Shown: positions 9,580-22,697 of the stretch, piece after piece
Numbering within the stretch: position 1 is the stretch's first letter
Layout: every line of letters begins with the position of its first letter
Assembly (NCBI GenBank): GCA_020152595.1
Contig: JAIGNY010000195.1
Coordinates: 1 to 64,000 of the forward strand
Direction: 5' to 3'
DNA from: Chiridota heheva
Taxonomy: Eukaryota > Echinodermata > Holothuroidea > Apodida > Chiridotidae
DNA: 64,000 nt
Program-made: the position numbers and the translations under genes
The notes under the pieces: generated by a model
Databases searched by the model: none
What the model was told of the DNA's origin: nothing
Seen by the model: only the letters and a program-made list of their open reading frames with translations

Positions 9580-12500
9580 TTTACTGACTAAGAGTAGATT
9601 GAAACAAAGTGGAATCGTGGCTTACAGATAGAGGAAGTGTTTTAGTTATTTTACAAAAAAAGGTTAAATTCTGAGTAGAAAAATAACCTTCTTTGGGAAT
9701 ATTTTAGGAGTAGACTGGCAACTTTGGTTTATTGAGAATTGTGACTGGGCAGAAGGTGGGGAGGGGGAACTGCCCCTGGCCCAAGAGTAAATGGGCAGAA
9801 AGTGGGGAAGGGGGCACTGCCTCTAGCCCAAGATTATGGGCGAAGAAAGTGCCCTTTTGAAATTGTGCAGCAGGCAGGAGGTGCCAGAGTTGGGGCACTG
9901 GAGGTGTAGGCACCCCTCATAAATAACCGGGTCGGGTGAGATTTTTCCTATTTATTTTTTTATTTGAAAAAGTTTGGAAATTGGTGCTGGATCATATTAG
10001 CAATGGTCCTTATTGTGTGGAACCTGGGGCACTGTTTGCGTTTGAAACTTATTTGAAGTTATTTTAGGTCATTCTTAGATTTTGAAAACAAAAAGATATC
10101 CACTCACTCACAAATACATAATACACAGAGGTTGACACTTACATTTGATATCCATTTGACATAATTAAAGCAGTAACATTTTACCAGCGGCACCGACACC
10201 ATGGGCCAAGGTTGAAGAAGGTATGCTTCAATAATTTTCTAAGCAGCAATTTTCAAAAGAAGCCTTTTACTTGTTCACCTGATGGGTAATTGTCAACATT
10301 GGTCCTGGCTCCCCAATCTTTGAACCTACAGTAGGTTTGAATTTGCCCACCAAAAGTGTGGGAAAGTCAAAGTGACAAGCAAAAGCTGTCAACTGACAAG
10401 AGTGCCCCTTTTAAAAACGAAAAGTGCCCCTCAATTACTGTACAAAAACAGCACATGAACTTGATTTTCTGCTCTCTTCCTTCCTAGAGTTCCTTTTGAC
10501 ACCTCTGGCGCTTTGGGTGCCATAACAAAGATATTGCAGTGTCATTGTTAGAGGCTAGACCCAAATCGATTTTGCCCAGGGCCTGTAAAGTTTTCCCACC
10601 CTTCCAGGCATTCCAAAAGCTTTTGTTGCGCCACTGCTAATCAAACTTGCATTCTTTTCCTAACAACCCAAGTCTACCCGATAAAACTCCCCACCCAAAA
10701 AAAAAAAAAAACAGCCTTGTACCCACTGTAGAAAAGAGTCGGGATGAATACAGACTCAGGATAGCCAAAAACGAGTAGGTATACCACGGTTTGGTTTGTA
10801 TGAGTTTATTCCAGCTTTCTCAAAAGTCTCATTCGATTCTGTATAAACAAACATGAAACAACAATTTAACATTCTGTACCTTGTCTTATTTCTGTACTGT
10901 ATACACCAGGGCTCAATTTAAAGGGATTTTCACATCAACAATAATTTGCAAAGAAAGCCACAAACTTGGAATTATAGCCAGAAATTCTAGTAACAAAGCA
11001 TATTTCAAACCTCAAATTTTGTTTCACAAGACGACAATCAAATCAAGCCCTGTTATACACATGTAAACAGTTAACATACAACATGCTGATAATTGTGTTT
11101 ACAAACTTTATTAAGACCTGTGCAATCTTTGTGAAATGACTGCATGTGAACACTTGTGTTATAAGAACATATTCTCATTATAACAACAAACAAGTATAGC
11201 CTAAACCTTTTAACAAACACAAATTTACTTCTCCTAAATGTTACTTCAGAAATCATAATCTCATCATCTCATTAACAGTTGCATACAACAGAATTTGACA
11301 GGTCTGTCCAACTTAACAATTACACCAGCAAAGTTTGCAACCACCTTTTCATCAAATAATCCTTGTTCTTTGTAATCTTTTATACTTGCACATTTGATGT
11401 TACTCGCCATAATTCTATATCATGGCTACTTACTTTTGCCGGTTATAACTTTGTCCATGCAGGTTAGCCAGTTAACAGGTGAGCATACTGCACATAACAT
11501 AGTAGGGTAGGTGCAGGTTAGCACTTGCAAATGGTTTTACAACCTGAATGTGAAAACATGTAACATTCATTGTAAAATATTTAAATACATCATATACCAT
11601 GTAGTATAATACAGATATAAAGATCGACCCATGCCTATCATATAAGAACAAACGTACCAAGGCCACAGACAAAGCCTCACTCATTATAAATGTTCATCAA
11701 CACACCTAATCATAATACTCGGAAGGTGGCAAGTAACTTACCAGCATGAAGTTAGCAACAGGTCTGTCATTGCAAATTCAAGTTAGAGCCTTGGCCCAAA
11801 CATATAAATGTAGTATATCGTACAAATGAATGTTATCAAAAATGGCGACTTCCGTAACATACAAATGTAGTCACGTCAATATCGCTATTTCTCTTGGGAT
11901 ATTAGACATTAATACATTGAGTACATTAAAATGTTTTACAAACTTACCTTCATTATTTTGTGATAATAAAACATATCTGTTAAGATATATGACCAAATTT
12001 CACTAATTTTCTAATTGACTCAAAGCAAAGAGCTCAGGCTTATCATCTGTCAGTCTGTCACACAAAAATGGTGGCGCTATCTCAAAACTAAGAAGATTGG
12101 CAACAAATCTTACACCCACCCCCAAGATATATATTGAGCTACTACATCATTTATGTTCTAGCATCACAATGATATTAAAGCTCCTGCTTGCATTTCCCCC
12201 AAAATAAACATCTAAAATGTATTTCTTTTTAACAACCCTTAGCCTACTTAAATGAACAACCCACCAACCAAAAAACAGGATTAATTGTCCCAAAATAATA
12301 TGTTGAGCTACTACATCATTGATATTCCAGTTAATTAGAGCAACAAAGAAATACTGTAGTGCTGCATATAGATGCATGGTGGCAGTGGGTCAAAGAGGAG
12401 TCTCTTTCACAGTCATTAAAGAAATACACTAAGGGAAATTGAGTTGAAATAATTGCTGACGAAAAATACAGAAATATACAGTACCAGTACATCTGGGAAT

Positions 12501-12970
12501 CAATCTCAGGATTCTACAAAAATGTGAATTACCCATGAACTGTAATTATTTTAGGCGATGGAATAAGATGTTTCACTAGGTGTTTTCCATGTGCATCCAT
12601 TTTTGGTGAGTGGAGGGAATATATTTTGTTTATTGGGATTAATCCTTTAACTTAAAGAGGGAGGTTGTCCCATTAAAATATTTTAAAATTGGGGGATGCG
12701 ATATTTTGATGTAACTTCTGGTTGTGGACGCAAGATCCGATCCACTGTCTGTTTGTACATGGAGTTAGAAGAGAACAGACACTAGCATGTACATTGTGTG
12801 TGCCGAGTTACATACACAGCGCATTACGTTACTGTGACAAGAAACTTGTTTGTTTTTTCAATGCGTTTGTCAGAAAGCGAAATATTTGTATAATACTACT
12901 ACAATAATAGTCACCAAATAAAATTTACTGAGAAAAGAAAAAGAAGAAGATGAAAGCAAAAGTTGCAATA
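9580..12970. other. No gene recognised; small local duplication
   Basis: A stretch of about 60 bp is duplicated at about 9745-9840. Both copies contain GGGCAGAA, GTGGGGA and a GGCCCAAGA-type end. A similar phrase at about 12125-12155 recurs at about 12300-12330 (TTGAGCTACTACATCATT). Otherwise I see AT-rich DNA, a poly-A run at 10697-10711, and no supportable coding region. Confidence 0.45.
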
Positions 12971-12971
12971 A

Positions 12972-13052
12972 ACGATTCTACTGGGGCTCGAACTCACGAC
13001 TGTTAATAAGAAAAAATTAGCTTCGATCGCCGTAACCTACTGGGCTAATCCG
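12972..13052 (-). repeat. tRNA-like sequence, degraded
   Basis: On the minus strand, an A-box-like TAGCCCAGTAGGTTA and a B-box-like GAGTTCGAGCCCC occur at tRNA-like spacing. The anticodon arm region between them is T-rich and does not form a convincing stem. This is therefore a tRNA pseudogene or the head of a SINE rather than a working tRNA. Confidence 0.45.
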
Positions 13053-13855
13053 TGTAGTGACCTTCACAGCGTTTTAAATAACTATATAGCCTGCAATAGG
13101 AAACATTGAATCGTGCAGCAAAATTTCAACCAATCAAAAAATTTGAAAGGAATTATAAATATTGTGCACATATGACGATTTCGCCTCTTTAATGTATTTT
13201 TTAGAATTCTCTTCGAAAAGTTCTTTTAAAATGCTTTGACATGAAGTTCTAAGGGTTTGAATCATTAATATCATATACAAATAAAAATTCATAGACCAAT
13301 ACAAAGGTAAAATTAATTCTTAGAAGTTTGAAATCTGTACTGAGTGTATGACATCATTTTTTAGAGGGTGTATGAAGAAAATGGCTGCCCTCATGTAAGT
13401 TTATATTGACAGGATTAATGTTTTTAATCAATTATATGTGTTTTTACAGTACATAAATCAATTATATATATGTTCTTACAATAAATGAATATTATTTCTA
13501 TGAAAATTTCTATTAAATGAAGAAAAAGTCAGACTTTAGGTCTTTAAAGGATTAGGATTTAGATGAAACAAAATGGTGATGAAAGCATTATAAAATCTTA
13601 TGCCCTGGTTAAAGTAGATATTCAAGTTTAAAGCTATGCCTTATCTGTGTAGAAATGGCTGGTGTAGTAAGTTTACTATGGAAGGTGTGACCCTCACATT
13701 CTTAACAGTTCATGTATTTTTAAAAAAATTTTTTTAATTTTTTTTTACTATTTGAATTATTTTCCTCAAATGTTCTTCAGGTGGTAAATTATAATTACCC
13801 TTGCTAGATTTCCTTACTTTATATAATACCCTTACTTCTTTCCTGACAGATCCAA
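13053..13855. other. No recognisable feature
   Basis: AT-rich sequence with T and A runs (13720-13745). There are no supportable genes, and no repeats beyond low complexity. Confidence 0.5.
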
Positions 13856-16068
13856 TGGTTTTTGATTCCGATGTGATAGCATCAGGAACCTATGCGGTCA
13901 TGATGTGTGTGTGTGTGTGTATGTTTGTGACGGCCAGCTCGTAAACACGATATCTCAAGAACGGTACACTGGATGAATGTCATATGTGGTACACAGATAG
14001 CCCATGGTACTATAGATGTGCCTTATTGTTTTTGGTAGTGATATATTAATGAGAAGGCAGTGCTTAATAAACATTTTTTGAAATGTTCATATTTTAACAA
14101 CAACATGTCTGTTTTGTTTCATATTTGGTGTATTTATAATGTTAGCTGATGTGTCCATGTTCATGATGTAAAAACATTGAATTTCATTACTATGCATAGT
14201 GGGCGGGCTTAATATGATTTTGCTGAAAAAAGCTTGTAAACATGTTATCTCAAAAACAGTACACTGGATTCATGTCATATATGGTACACAGATAGCCCAT
14301 GGTACCTAGATGTGCCCTATTGTTTTTGGTAGTAATATGCATATTAATGAGTAGGTGGATCCTAATGTAAAATGTTTGAAATGTTCATATTTTAACAACC
14401 ATATGTGTTTTGTTCCATATTTGGTGTAATTATGATGTTAGCCGATGTGTCCATGTTCACAATGTAAAAACATTGAATTTTATTAATATGCGTAGTGGGC
14501 GGGGCTTTATATGAATTTGCTGAAAAAAGCTTGTAAACATGGTATCTCAAGAATGGTGAACTGGATTCATGTCATATGTACACAAATAGCCCATGATCTG
14601 TAGATGTGCCCTATTGTTTTTGGTAGTAATATGCTTATTATTGATTAGGTTGGACTTAATGTAGAAATCTTGAAATGTTCATATTTTAACAACCGCATGT
14701 CTATTTTGTTTCACATTTGGGATAATTATGATGTAAGCTGATGTGTACATGTTCATGATGTAACTAGTGCTGTCAAGACATATCGATTATTGCGATATCT
14801 CTTTTCCCACGACATGAAATATACCTCTCGCGACCAATCGACATACCAAAAACTAATACTCAACTAAGAAATTTTTGCGCAACTAGGCTAAATCTAAAAG
14901 TCAAGTTTAGGCCATTAAAAACATGCAAAATAATCGTGAAACATAAAAAACAACTAATTTAAAATCGTGTTCCGTCACCACACACTGGCATGCGCCGATG
15001 TAAGTTGGCAAAAAGAACGCAAAATTGGGAAAGAATGTGCCACTCAGGCTCTCACTTAGATGATTCATAGTAACATTGGTTGAATTACCAAAGACATGCA
15101 TGATGAATGTGATAGTCACGCGATCATTTTGTCTGCTAGATATGCAAAACATTTTTCTTGTGTTCATCATATCATGAAGTAAATTGTAACTCTATTATCA
15201 TATAACGTTAGTGATATGAGCAATTTGTGTCGTGGGTCAGTTTTCTTGAAAAGTATCGCGATATAGAATATATCACGATATTTTCTCCATGATAATCGAT
15301 ATGTAATAGAGTATGTCCTGACAGCATTAGATAATATGCATAGTGGGCAGGGCTTAAATGATTATGCTGAAAAGAGCTTGTAAACATTGTACTGTATCTC
15401 AAGAATGGTAAACTAAATTCATGTCATATTTGGTACACAGGTAGCCTATGGTCTGTAGATGTGCCCTGTTTTCGGTAGTGATGTCATGCATATTAATAAG
15501 TGGGTGGGGCTTAAAGTGACATATTTGAAGAAAACGTGATAAATAAGCAACTGTACGTCTGTTTTGCGCCATATTTTGTTCGTGATTGTGTTCATGCTTA
15601 TGTTATCAGCAGATGTCATTGATATGCATGGTGGGCATGGCTTAATGTAAAAGTGCTAAATGATGTACAGTACATGTAAACACCATACCATACCCCATGA
15701 ACTATATATCAGATTTATGCTATATCAGGTACACAGATGGGTCATGGTCTTTACATATATTCTAATGTTGTGGTAGTGAATAAAAATTAAGTAGGCGGGG
15801 CTTACTGACAAATTCTTGCAATAAGATAAATGAGCAAATGTTGTGCATCATACAGTACTTTCTATGATAATGTTGTTAATTATTTTGCAAATTGCTAATG
15901 TTGTCAACATTTTTATTGATCTGCATGGTGGGTGTGTTTATTAATAAATATCCTGAAACAAATATTTCATGATATGCAATGACACGACAGTAAGTACAAG
16001 TTTTTAAATCAATCAGCATATGAAGAAGATGTATCCGAACTACAAAACCTTGGGGTTCTGGTTAAGTT
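13856..16068. mobile_element. Modular GC-box element, copy A
   Basis: It starts with a GATTCCGATG...GATAGCATCAGGAAC block, a TG microsatellite and GACGGCCAGC. Modules of about 295-305 bp follow, recurring at about 13945, 14239, 14533 and 15378, with a more diverged one near 15690. Each module has AGTGGGCGGGGCTTA, TATCTCAAGAATGG and GATAGCCCATGGT-like phrases. The end (about 16000-16068), with AAATCAATCAGC and a CCGAACTACAAAACC phrase, is a rough inverted match to the start. Two more copies lie at about 29.1 and 46.6 kb. There is no coding sequence, so it is probably a non-autonomous DNA element. Confidence 0.7.
14764..15330. mobile_element. Non-autonomous DNA element nested in copy A
   Basis: The 19-bp ends are inverted copies of each other with two mismatches: CTAGTGCTGTCAAGACATA at the left and the complement of CTAATGCTGTCAGGACATA at the right. 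Both subterminal regions hold ATCGAT and CGCGATAT motifs. The 567-bp element interrupts the modular repeat between two of its 300-bp modules. I see no convincing target-site duplication. The ends resemble hAT-type MITEs (inference). Confidence 0.65.
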
Positions 16069-16346
16069 ACAATCGCAGTACAAAATATGATAGTATATAA
16101 AGACTTTGGGAATCTGAGGCTGTGTCATAACAACTAGTCTGATTTCAGTCGTTTCTACACAAATGTTACCACATTTTAAACTTAGATACCTCTTTAATGG
16201 AATAAGATTTTTGAATGTTTTCTTTACCATTTGTTTCTTTTGAACACCTTTGTCATATAAAATGGACCTGCTTGACCCCTGAATTAATCCTTTAAATTTT
16301 GGAACAGATTCATTACTCCTAGCTCTCCCTCCTATTTGTGGGCTGC

Positions 16347-16590
16347 ACCCATGTACAGTAGCCCAGTGGTTAGAGCGTCCGCCTCATACTCAAAAGGTTG
16401 GGATTGAATCTCAGCCAGGGCACTATGCTGTGTCCTTGAGCAAGACACTTTATCCCATTTGCTCCAGTTTACTCAGCTGTGAAATGAGTACAAGTTTTGG
16501 CTGGGGAATAAAGGTGTGATGGACCGGTGTCCCATCCAGGGGGAGTCAAGTACTCTTATCCGCTTAACACCATGGAAACAATGTCAAGTA
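16347..16590 (+). mobile_element. tRNA-derived SINE with conserved central domain
   Basis: The A-box-like TAGCCCAGTGGTTAGAGC is followed by a B-box-like phrase (GGGATTGAATCTC). Next come the conserved core TGTCCTTGAGCAAGACACTT, TTTGCTCCAG and CAGCTGTGAAATGAG, then the tail CCGGTGTCCCATCCAGGG. The same core and tail recur at 26125-26365 and 26390-27625. The TTGAGCAAGACACTT core is typical of widespread metazoan SINE families with a shared central domain (known family trait). Confidence 0.75.
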
Positions 16591-17399
16591 AGTATTTAGA
16601 CCAACTATTAAGAATAGCCACATGTCTGTTGAATGACCACACTTTAAGATTTCCTACCACTTACAATTTGTCGGCATCTTGGTTTTATCCTCATTAATCT
16701 GAAAATTAGCTTTTTGTACTTGTTTTGTCTTTTCCATGAAAATATTCCCTACTCATATATCGTTTTCTGTAATATATTGTCCTGTCAAGTATAATTGGGG
16801 GATTGCTGTGACCAGGAACAACTTTCTCTTTAATCTTTATGACTCATTATGCCACCCATGAGTATGGTATTCATATCTTCTTCTTCTGCTGGTGAAGTAC
16901 AAACTCTACTAGGTATTACCTACTGGTATTTGGATATATGGGGTGGGTCTAATTCTTAATAAACTTGTGTTATTGGATAACATGAAATGATGGCATTGAT
17001 TCTGGTTGGCTGAATATTCTGGTCAGTATAGCTGATTGGATAAAAGAAATTATACTTTGTACCAGTGTTTAGTCTTATTAAGTATCAGTTTTTAACATGT
17101 GAAATGTGGAATTTTTATAGGCGATCAGAACATATTCAGATTTTAGAGTAGCAGGACAAGTTCAGATTTGAGGGTAGGAGAACTTATTCAAATTTGAGAG
17201 TAGAAGTTCTAACCAAAGTGCATTAATAATGACAACTTTTGAAATTTGGACTTCTTTACATTTAGCTTCAATATTTTTGGCCTTCGATATTCTGGTTTGA
17301 ATAAACTTCTATTAATTTGACATTCTTCGGTTATTGTGTATTTCATTTGAGTTACACCCTACCCTGTTCTACTAATTATTCACATATCCATAGCTACAT

Positions 17400-17602
17400 A
17401 CAATTACAAATATGCAAAAAGACCTCCGTGGCAGTGCTTTCCAGCTTTCCAACCTAGCCTCCTGCAGGTTCGATTTCCAGTGGGTTTCCAACCAGTACTC
17501 TATGACTGGTTGATAAAACGGCTGTGGGTGCTTCACATAAATATTCCAATGGAGGTCGGTTGGGATGTAATAAACCTTGGTAAAACCAACCAACCAACCA
17601 AC
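17400..17602 (+). mobile_element. Second SINE type with (CCAA)n tail
   Basis: A tRNA-like head (GTGGCAGTGCTTTCC, then the B box GGTTCGATTTCC at about 17468) leads into a body of about 120 bp. It ends in AAACCAACCAACCAACCAAC. The tail is interrupted at 17603 by a hAT-like element, after which CAACCATCC continues at 18564. Confidence 0.6.
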
Positions 17603-18563
17603 CAGGGTTCTAGCTAGACAAGTTTGAGTGCCGGGCTCAGTGACAATCTAGGGTGATCTCCTCCTAGACCCCCTCCCAAGAAGAACTGTTTAAACTTAGT
17701 CCACTTCTATTGACAAATTGTGATTTTTTTTTTTAATCGGAATGCTAGGATTTACAAAATATGTACAATGAGATTAGAAAAATACAATGGATATTTAACT
17801 GTCAAAATTCCCCCTCCACCCTTTCCCCAACCCCTCTACCCCAAAAAAATACAAACATATGCCGGAAACTCTTCTCTCAATTTCCATTGTTATTCATCTT
17901 GCCCCAACTTTTTACCGCTTTTTTTTCGTCCCAGTATTGTTCGACGAAAGTCATGGCACATGTTCCTATGAACTATGCAACAACTTTTATTAATATTAAA
18001 TCCCCACAAATCAAAAGAATATCGATCAGTCCGTTATAATGTTAAGTGCATATGGGGTTTATAACAAATGTGATTGGTTACCTTACATTTGGACCGGTCT
18101 AAAAGCACGCTTTGGGCTCTTGGGGTGTAATATTTACTTTGTTGTTTGTATGGTAAGTGACGGACTTGGCAAGCTGCCAGCTAGTGATTCACAAGGATTA
18201 AAACCTGAACCTGAACTGTGTGCATGTACGTACTGTATGTTTATGCAAAGAGCTTGTGTATGGGTGATTTTATGATAATTGATTTTATGATAATATGTAT
18301 GTTGAATTGCATTAAATTCCTATATAGTTCAGTTGTTTTGATCAGAATTTATTGTGCGTAATGTATGTTATGTTATGTGTGTAAATCAGCGGATGACATA
18401 AATAGAGCGACATTAAAAGGAGATCTGTTTAAACACTTAATTAATTAACCGAATTGAACTTTTGAGTGCCGGGCGGAAGAGTGAATCTTAGAGCCGAGTG
18501 CTGAGCGGAAATTGTGAGTCCTGGGTGGCCCGCCCAGTGCCGCCCACCGTAGCTAGAAGCCTG
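17603..18563. mobile_element. Non-autonomous hAT-like element
   Basis: The 14-bp terminal inverted repeats are CAGGGTTCTAGCTA at the left and the complement of CAGGCTTCTAGCTA at the right. The flanks are CAACCAAC (17595-17602) and CAACCATC (18564-18571), a 7/8 match consistent with an 8-bp hAT target duplication. Both subterminal regions carry GAGTGCCGGGC-like phrases in inverted orientation. No transposase is encoded; the short ORFs inside look spurious. The element is nested in the tail of a SINE. Confidence 0.7.
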
Positions 18564-18571
18564 CAACCATC

Positions 18572-19435
18572 CAAAACATAAACTGTATTTATAACACTAT
18601 TATACAAAAAAAGAAGAAAAAAACCCAAAAGCTTCTTTCAAGTTGTGATAATAATGATATGCAATCAAGTAAAAAAATTAGGTTTATGATCAATCCTGTC
18701 TGATATAAATATTGATTATTATATTACTGCTACATTTAATGTTCATTATACTCTTTTTAATATCCAGAATAAACAGTGATTTTGTGACATGGGATGGCTG
18801 TATGAATACATGTATGAATGCATGTAACACTTCCTTATTGACTTTCATTGTGTTCATGCATGGCTAACCCATATTTGAGATCAAAGTTCATATTTTGTTG
18901 AAAAATCCAGTTGTGACTCAAAGAATCACACAATTGTTTTGATGTACTCTACCGCACATGTACTGTACATGCTGGTATGAAAAATGAATGTTTGTTCATA
19001 GGCATCACCTGCATAGAAATAAGATGTGTGGCACGAAAATCTTCCTGAAATGATGCAATCCTTTGAATGCTGTAGCACCACTCCCACGGACTTTCAGTTA
19101 CACATACCCCAGGTGTGTAGAGAAAAGGATGCAAGGATACATAAAAATTCAAATTCCATCCATTTTTAGGCCGTCATAATGCCTAAAATCACAGAGCATT
19201 CAGGGGCTTTTCTCCCTGGACCCCTACCAGGGCTTTGCCCTTAAGTGGGCCCCTGGACCCCACACCGATTATCTCGTGCTTCATGCATGGAAAAAGTAAA
19301 GTAGGACACCATCATTTTGTGATCGACCCCCCTTTTATATTCGCTAATAACGCCTATATGTTGTTGTTTGGAAGCTTCCCATGGACATTATTTTTGGTGG
19401 AATGCATACTAGGTAAAGGTATTGACTGAGAGGCT
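18572..19435. other. No recognisable feature
   Basis: AT-rich sequence. The segment at about 19195-19290 contains GGGGCTTTTCTCCCTGGACCCC and related phrases seen in many animal repeats, but I cannot bound an element. There is no supportable gene. Confidence 0.45.
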
Positions 19436-19439
19436 TTGT

Positions 19440-20345
19440 ATTGATGGATATGTTCTGTATTGATGGATACTGTAGGCTCTGTTTTGCCTGGTGGGCTCTG
19501 TTTTGACCGGTGGGCTCTGTTTTGACTGGTGGGCTCTGTTTTGACTGGTGGGCTCTGTTTTGACTGGTGGGCTCTGGTTTTGACTGGTGGGCTCTGTTTT
19601 GACTAGTGGGCTCTGTTTTGACTGGTGGGCTCTGTTTTGACCAGTGGGCTCTGTTTTGACCGGTGGGCTCTGTTTTGACCGGTGGGCTCTGTTTTGACCG
19701 GTGGGCTCTGTTTTGACCGGTGGGCTCTGTTTTGACCGGTGGGCTCTGTTTTGACCGGTGGGCTCTGTTTTGACTGGTGGGCTCTGTTTTGACTGGTGGG
19801 CTCTGTTTTGACTGGTGGGCTCTGTTTTGACTGGTGGGCTCTGTTTTGACTGGTGGGCTCTGTTTTGACTGGTGGGCTCTGTTTTGACTAGTGGGCTCTG
19901 TTTTGACTAGTGGGCTCTGTTTTGACGGGTGGGCTCTGTTTTGACCGGTGGGCTCTGTTGCGACCGTTGGGCTCTGTATTGACGGGGAGGTCCTGTATTG
20001 ACGGGTAGGCTCTGTTTTGACATGTATGTAGGCTCTGTTTTGACGGGTAGGTCCTGTATTGATGGGTGGGCTCGGTATTGAGGGCAGAAGCTGTAGTGAT
20101 GGGCAGGAGCTGTATTGACCTTAGGCACTGCATTGACATGTAGGCTCTGCATTGAGGAGTATACTCTGTATTAATGGGGTAGGTCCTTCCTATATTAACG
20201 GGTGGGTTTGGTAATGAGGGGCAGAAGCTGTAGTGATGGGCAGGAGCTGTATTGACCTTAGGCACTGCATTGGCTCTGCATTGGGGAGTATACTCTCTAT
20301 TGATGGGGTAGGCACTGTAATGATGGTCTACAGGCTCTGTATCTG
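19440..20345. repeat. 19-bp minisatellite array
   Basis: Tandem copies of GGTGGGCTCTGTTTTGACC/T are highly regular from about 19487 to 19965. From there to about 20345 they decay into GGTAGGTCCTGTATTGA-like variants and a duplicated block (the GGGCAGAAGCTGTAGTGATGGG phrase at about 20080 and again at about 20220). The array ends about 400 bp upstream of the first coding exon of the zinc-finger gene. Confidence 0.9.
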
Positions 20346-20734
20346 TCGGCTATTACAAGTATTCCATTGTACAGTATGCTTTGTTGCTTATAACCATACA
20401 GTATATACCAGGACATCACCCAGTGTCAAAAGAGGGGGTGGGGAAAGACAAATAAACCAAAATATCAAATGAAGTATCAAATGAAGCAGAGACAGAAACA
20501 GAGATGTTGGCATCGACTGAGTTATTGTTAATTTTGACCTGGAGGTTAAAGTCTTTTGTTTTTAATGTTTTTATGTGGTTTAATCCTCCCAAATCAAAAA
20601 GCTAGACACACCCCTGTACCCCACCACTGGTCCGTAAGGGGATAGGGAAGCCCTGGACCCTATTCTGTTTAGTACTTAATCTCAACTGCTGTGCCCCCAA
20701 AAATAAATGAAGCTTTTGTTTTTTTAATTTTTAG

Positions 20735-20838
20735 ATACATGAAGGAATGCATTTGACAGCATAGGAGCAACACCATTATCATGGACAGAACACGCCAGAG
20801 CGTATACGTAGCATTAACGAAGGAGTTTATCTTTTAAA
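20735..20838 (+). CDS. Exon 1 (first coding exon found) of ZC3H7/HELZ-type zinc-finger gene
   Basis: The exon lies between a good acceptor (TTTTTAG) and the donor GTGAGT at 20839. An ATG at 20781 starts MDRTRQ. A one-base frame shift then gives ERIRSINEGVYLLK, which runs in phase into exon 2. The pattern of basic residues followed by INEGVYLLK resembles the N-terminus of ZC3H7 proteins, where an R-rich start leads to a KEGLxFI segment and the TPR region. The acceptor at the left implies an upstream 5' UTR exon that I did not locate. The required frame shift lowers confidence in the exact start. Confidence 0.5.
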
Positions 20839-21808
20839 GTGAGTATCTTAGAATGAAAACTCTGGCAGGATGATTGAAGAGATCACTGCACTGTATTTCC
20901 AGATGAATTTCCTTCTTTATTATTTTTTTTTATCATATACTTGCCACCGTTCTAAATTTCCTTTCTGATTTTATACGGATTAAAGGATTAGTTTAGTGTT
21001 CAAACAAGCTCATCGATATGAAAGAGGACTTTAAAAGAAACAAAATAGTGAAGAAACTAATTTAATACCTTATTCCGTTTATGATATATTCAAGTTTTAG
21101 TTCTGTCTCATTATGTGTGTGTAGAATGGTGTGGAAAGTCTCCTGTAGAAGGCTAGGTCCTGTCCTAACTTTCATAATAATTGTATTTTGTAAAAGCTGG
21201 TGAAGCTCCTGGATTTAAGCTATAATCCTATCTCAGAATAAAACTATATTCTGACTGATAAGGACCATTCATGAGCGAAACAGGACAATTTCTTACTATG
21301 CTATTATTCTGTGTTCTGTATCCATACAAGACATTTCATTTATGAGGTTGATTAAGATTTAAGTTTTTTAAGAATTTTTACTTTGTTTTCCTTTACATTT
21401 TTTTCCGGATGAGGGGCTGGACTGACCAAAAAGGGGCAGGGCAGGCCAAGGGAGGGATGAGGTGGGCCGTCCCTCTGAAAGAGCAAAGCTAGTTCACTGG
21501 CTATCGACAGGATACCTCCATGGTTGAATTATTACCAGCCATACCACCTCCGAAATGTGCAGCCATATCCAGAGTTGAGCTAGGGATATACTCATAAATA
21601 TTGACATTATGCTGTCTTGCAAGTAATCTGTCATGCTTGAATAAACTGGATGAATTTTATATTCTGACCTCGGAAGTGGGCAGCCACTTTCAAGGTGAAC
21701 CTGCATTCTATAATTACTTGTATTTGTTGACCTTTACTGACATTGTACCATGAACCAAAGTGAACCTTGAACCTAAAGTGCTATGACCTTCTGTTTTTTT
21801 TCTTTCAG
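20839..21808 (+). other. Intron 1 of the zinc-finger gene, no repeat recognised
   Basis: About 1 kb of AT-rich sequence from a GTGAGT donor to a pyrimidine-rich TCTTTCAG acceptor. There are no bounded repeats and no other gene signals. Confidence 0.5.
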
Positions 21809-21845
21809 GAACACTCCTTCTGTTTTCTTTCCACCACCTCATATT
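21809..21845 (+). CDS. Exon 2 (37-nt microexon) of the same gene
   Basis: A 37-nt exon between TCTTTCAG and GTAAGT. Joined to exon 1 (phase 2) it encodes KNTPSVFFPPPHI and ends in phase 0, as needed for exon 3. In ZC3H7 proteins the equivalent position, just before the first helix of the TPR region, is a Pro-rich link. It is too short for ORF detection; the evidence is splice signals, phase and fit to the family layout. Confidence 0.55.
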
Positions 21846-22697
21846 GTAAGTATGCAAATGTCAGATGAATATTCATTCAATCCAAAAGGTGGCTTGTTGA
21901 GAACGTAACCCCTCAATTAAATTTGCATGAAGTAGTATCTTGAAGAGTGTACAGAAACTGTTCATATATCCATTGTGATAACAAATTGTATTGTTGGCAT
22001 TTGACATTAATTAATGCTCTTTATACACTGTTACATTGTCTTTATTGCTATTTTTACTGCTATTATTAGTATTACATTGTCTTCCATATATTGCTGAAAG
22101 CTTTCTCTCCAGCATTGGCACTAGTCCTAGAAGAAGAATACCCTGTGAACTATCCAAAGTCAGCATCTTTTCTAGGCACTAATGACCAAAAGTGATGCCT
22201 CTACTTTTTATATATATATATATATATTTTTTTTATCTCTGTAAGTAAAACTCACAATGCCACAAAATTGAAGAATAATCTTGTTGACTGTAACTGTAAC
22301 CAAGCAAAATTCAGAAGGGTGACCTATTATTATTTGCTATGGCATCTGCTACTCAAATTTGTGTAACATTTCTGGTGCCATGTGAAAAGTTAATATAATT
22401 ACATATCAGTATGTTAGAAGTAAGTTGAAGCTGACATACATACTGTAGCCCATTGTGATAGCAAATATAAGTACAACTTCTTTTCCAAATTGCATCCCAA
22501 CATTGGATAGGGGTTGATGGGAAAAAAGAGTGCCAAGACTTATCCCTGATATATGGTTAGCCCACTGTGATAGGAAGTGTCAGTGCATATTCTGTTACAG
22601 ATTTTACTGTAAGATTGCTCATTGGATCTAATGGTAGTAATTTGATTTCGTTTCCATTGAGGGTAGGATCATAGAAAAACCTGTTTGAAGACAGATG

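Noticed and set aside
9704..9913. 69-residue Pro-rich minus ORF
   Set aside because: It overlaps a local 60-bp duplication and has no recognisable features.
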